Shown here piece by piece: positions 49,173 through 50,606 of a stretch of DNA of 50,606 nucleotides. The notes beneath the pieces were generated by a model. It saw only the letters and a program-made list of their open reading frames with translations, ran no database searches and had not been told where the DNA came from. Position 1 is the stretch's first letter. Each line of letters opens with the position of its first letter. Source of the DNA: Candidatus Gastranaerophilales bacterium. GTDB lineage: Bacteria > Cyanobacteriota > Vampirovibrionia > Gastranaerophilales > Gastranaerophilaceae. A program made the position numbers and the translations under genes. The stretch covers positions 1-50,606 of the forward strand of contig CALUSG010000049.1 of the NCBI GenBank assembly GCA_944323365.1, in the 5' to 3' direction.

Positions 49173-50540
49173 ATGTCATTCGGAGTATACAGACCGTGGG
49201 GCAGACCACCACAGACAACAATCAATATTTACCAAAACAGGCCAATGCCGCATCATCATCACTGCGGAGGAGGCGGCGGAAGTTTTTGGGGAGCCTTTGG
49301 CGGCGGATTTATAGGCGGGCTGTTAGGGTCATTTAGCCGAATGCCGATGATTGGCGGATTTTTTGGCGGAATGCCAACAATGCCTATGATGGGTGGTATG
49401 ATGATGCCAACAATGATGCCGACTATGCCAACAATGCCGACTATGGGTGGTATGGCACAGCTTCCCGGCTCAACCGGCAATACTCCGGCCACACAAACCG
49501 GTGAAAAAGACCAGTTTGCAGGAGTGCGGAAGTTATTTCCTGATTACACATTTGAAGAAATCAATGGCAAGTACTATGTTAGAAATGAGGATGGAGTAAC
49601 TGAATATGAGTCTTTTGATAAAATGATGGATGCACTGGTTAACACATCTGAAAACCCTAATGCAGAAGAACTGGCACAAATAAAGGCTCAAGCAGCACAA
49701 AAAGGAGCAATAGCAGAAGTTCAACAAGAATTGGATAAATTTAAAGAAAATAATAATACTCTACCTGAAGGTGTAACTGTGTCTGTTGTAGACGATTTAT
49801 CTGACGAAAACAACAGAAAATATAAAATTGAAAGTGAGGGTAAAGACCCAATTTACTGTGACACAATTAAGGATCTTGAGGTCGCACTAGCCGGACTTAA
49901 ACCAGCTGCAGCCGGTCCTGCAGAAGCTACAAGTACCGCTACACAACAAACAACAGGTAGCAGCGAAAGCAGTGCAAAACCTGCCACTACTCAAGCTGGT
50001 GATGCAACTAATACCGAAAGCAGCACAGCTCAAGCTAACAAAACTGAAGATGGTGAGGAACCTCAACTAGAAAGTCAGTCTACAGATAATAACAAAGCTT
50101 CTGAATGGTCATTTATTGAATCAAAAGCCCTTTTAAGTCAAGACGCATGGTTTATAAGACGTGGTAATAATGGCGAACAAAAGCTTAGATTAGAAGTTGG
50201 AGACGGACATCATCTAAATTATGATAAGTTTACTATAAGTAATAATTTTGAAATATCTCGAAATGAAAACGAAGAAATTATTACCAACAATGACATTAAT
50301 CCTAATGCATTTCAAACAAAAAATAATGGAAAAATTTTAATTGCAGAAAAGTATAGAGATAAAGACTATATGAAGAATATAAAACTTGTCGACGATGAAG
50401 ACAATTACATACCTGCGAGAATGAATGCTGATGGTTCAATTTCAGTCATAGTCGGTGATGGAGATAATGATGCTATTCCATTGGAAGAATTCCTACAACA
50501 TCCTGATCAATATCAACTTAAAGACGCCCCCTCCCAGTAA
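49173..50540 (+). CDS. Met/Gly-rich FWG-motif protein with two repeated small domains
   Basis: 455 residues: N-terminal region with HHHHCGGGGG (28-37), FWG segment GSFWGAFGGGFIGGLLGSF (36-54), a Met/Pro/Thr/Gly low-complexity stretch (55-95), two divergent copies of a domain of about 45 residues (first FPDYTFEEINGKYYV...FDKMMDAL near 115-152, second VSVVDDLSDENNRKYKI...IKDLEVAL near 200-235), an Ala/Thr/Ser/Gln-rich linker (240-300), and a final domain (about 308-450, WSFIESKALLSQDAWFIRRG). No signal peptide. The His run and Met repeats could bind metal. GAGGAG precedes the ATG. Function unknown. Confidence 0.72.
   Translation: MSFGVYRPWGRPPQTTINIYQNRPMPHHHHCGGGGGSFWGAFGGGFIGGLLGSFSRMPMIGGFFGGMPTMPMMGGMMMPTMMPTMPTMPTMGGMAQLPGSTGNTPATQTGEKDQFAGVRKLFPDYTFEEINGKYYVRNEDGVTEYESFDKMMDALVNTSENPNAEELAQIKAQAAQKGAIAEVQQELDKFKENNNTLPEGVTVSVVDDLSDENNRKYKIESEGKDPIYCDTIKDLEVALAGLKPAAAGPAEATSTATQQTTGSSESSAKPATTQAGDATNTESSTAQANKTEDGEEPQLESQSTDNNKASEWSFIESKALLSQDAWFIRRGNNGEQKLRLEVGDGHHLNYDKFTISNNFEISRNENEEIITNNDINPNAFQTKNNGKILIAEKYRDKDYMKNIKLVDDEDNYIPARMNADGSISVIVGDGDNDAIPLEEFLQHPDQYQLKDAPSQ
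49371..49455 (+). repeat. Met-Pro-Thr coding repeat
   Basis: Tandem short units ATGCC(A/G)AC(A/T) with ATGGGTGGT interruptions encode MPTMPMMGGMMMPTMMPTMP-type sequence. Such repeats slip easily, so copy number may vary between strains. Confidence 0.7.
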
Positions 50541-50606
50541 AACCTGCTGATTATAGCAGCAATACTGCCTATATACAATTGGGCAAGGAGATGCAAGCCG
50601 GTTAGG

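Noticed and set aside
49371-49455. CRISPR-like array
   Set aside because: Units are 9-18 bases, in frame and protein-coding, with no unique spacers and no cas genes.

Overview
The window is a compact, strongly AT-rich bacterial chromosome segment (G+C about one third, judged by eye). My best guess is a non-photosynthetic relative of Cyanobacteria, of the Gastranaerophilales/Vampirovibrionia (Melainabacteria) type found in guts and aquifers. Supporting this are desulfoferrodoxin with ferritin and a CoA-disulfide-reductase-like NADH oxidase (anaerobe or microaerophile), a CHASE2 adenylate cyclase, a RecG with an N-terminal extension, and many small lineage-specific proteins with a short N-terminal Asn-Phe-x-Gly motif. 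The assignment rests on recall and was not searched. I see no phage, IS element, CRISPR array or rRNA. The RNA genes are one large-type SRP RNA and one tRNA-Leu(UAA).

Layout. 1-8.6 kb: start of a cut gene, a glycogen phosphorylase homologue lacking the PLP lysine, an HExxH protein, a PLP lyase of the aluminium-resistance family, a secreted VWA protein, a secreted Zn-motif/phospholipase-D protein with a YdjC-type deacetylase, and a polyprenyl-phosphate glycosyltransferase. 8.6-9.9 kb: SRP RNA and the desulfoferrodoxin-ferritin operon. 9.9-13.5 kb: two-component operon ending in a secreted coiled-coil protein. 13.5-18 kb: GIY-YIG protein, a Gly/Ser/Cys-rich small protein, an anchored protein, UDP-GlcNAc 2-epimerase, and a glutaredoxin joined to a hybrid-cluster-protein homologue that has lost its metal ligands. 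18-24.2 kb: rpsL-rpsG, a histidine phosphatase, a radical SAM protein with an AI-2E-type permease, a Gln/Met-rich coiled-coil protein, ferredoxin and thrB. 24.3-32.9 kb: an MnmC-type methyltransferase coupled to an FAD oxidoreductase, an NADH oxidase/CoA-disulfide reductase, two small proteins, thiC, an orphan sugar ABC permease and a phosphohexomutase. 33-34.7 kb: tandem family of three small proteins, the middle one carrying an in-frame TAA. 34.8-37.6 kb: rpsE-rpmD-rplO-secY. 37.6-46.5 kb: PilZ protein with a decarboxylase-like PLP enzyme, eda-kdgK-csaB, cyclase-recG, tRNA-Leu. 46.5-50.6 kb: patatin, HEAT-like protein, and two low-complexity proteins sharing a promoter-like element and an FWG segment.

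Themes. Genes are packed tightly: most same-strand neighbours overlap or abut, and at least eight convergent pairs overlap at their 3' ends. Several enzymes are recognisable family members with altered catalytic residues. The strongest leads for something undescribed are the common TATACTTTATATAT element upstream of three unusual low-complexity proteins, the NFxG-type small-protein family, and the ligand-less Hcp with its glutaredoxin.
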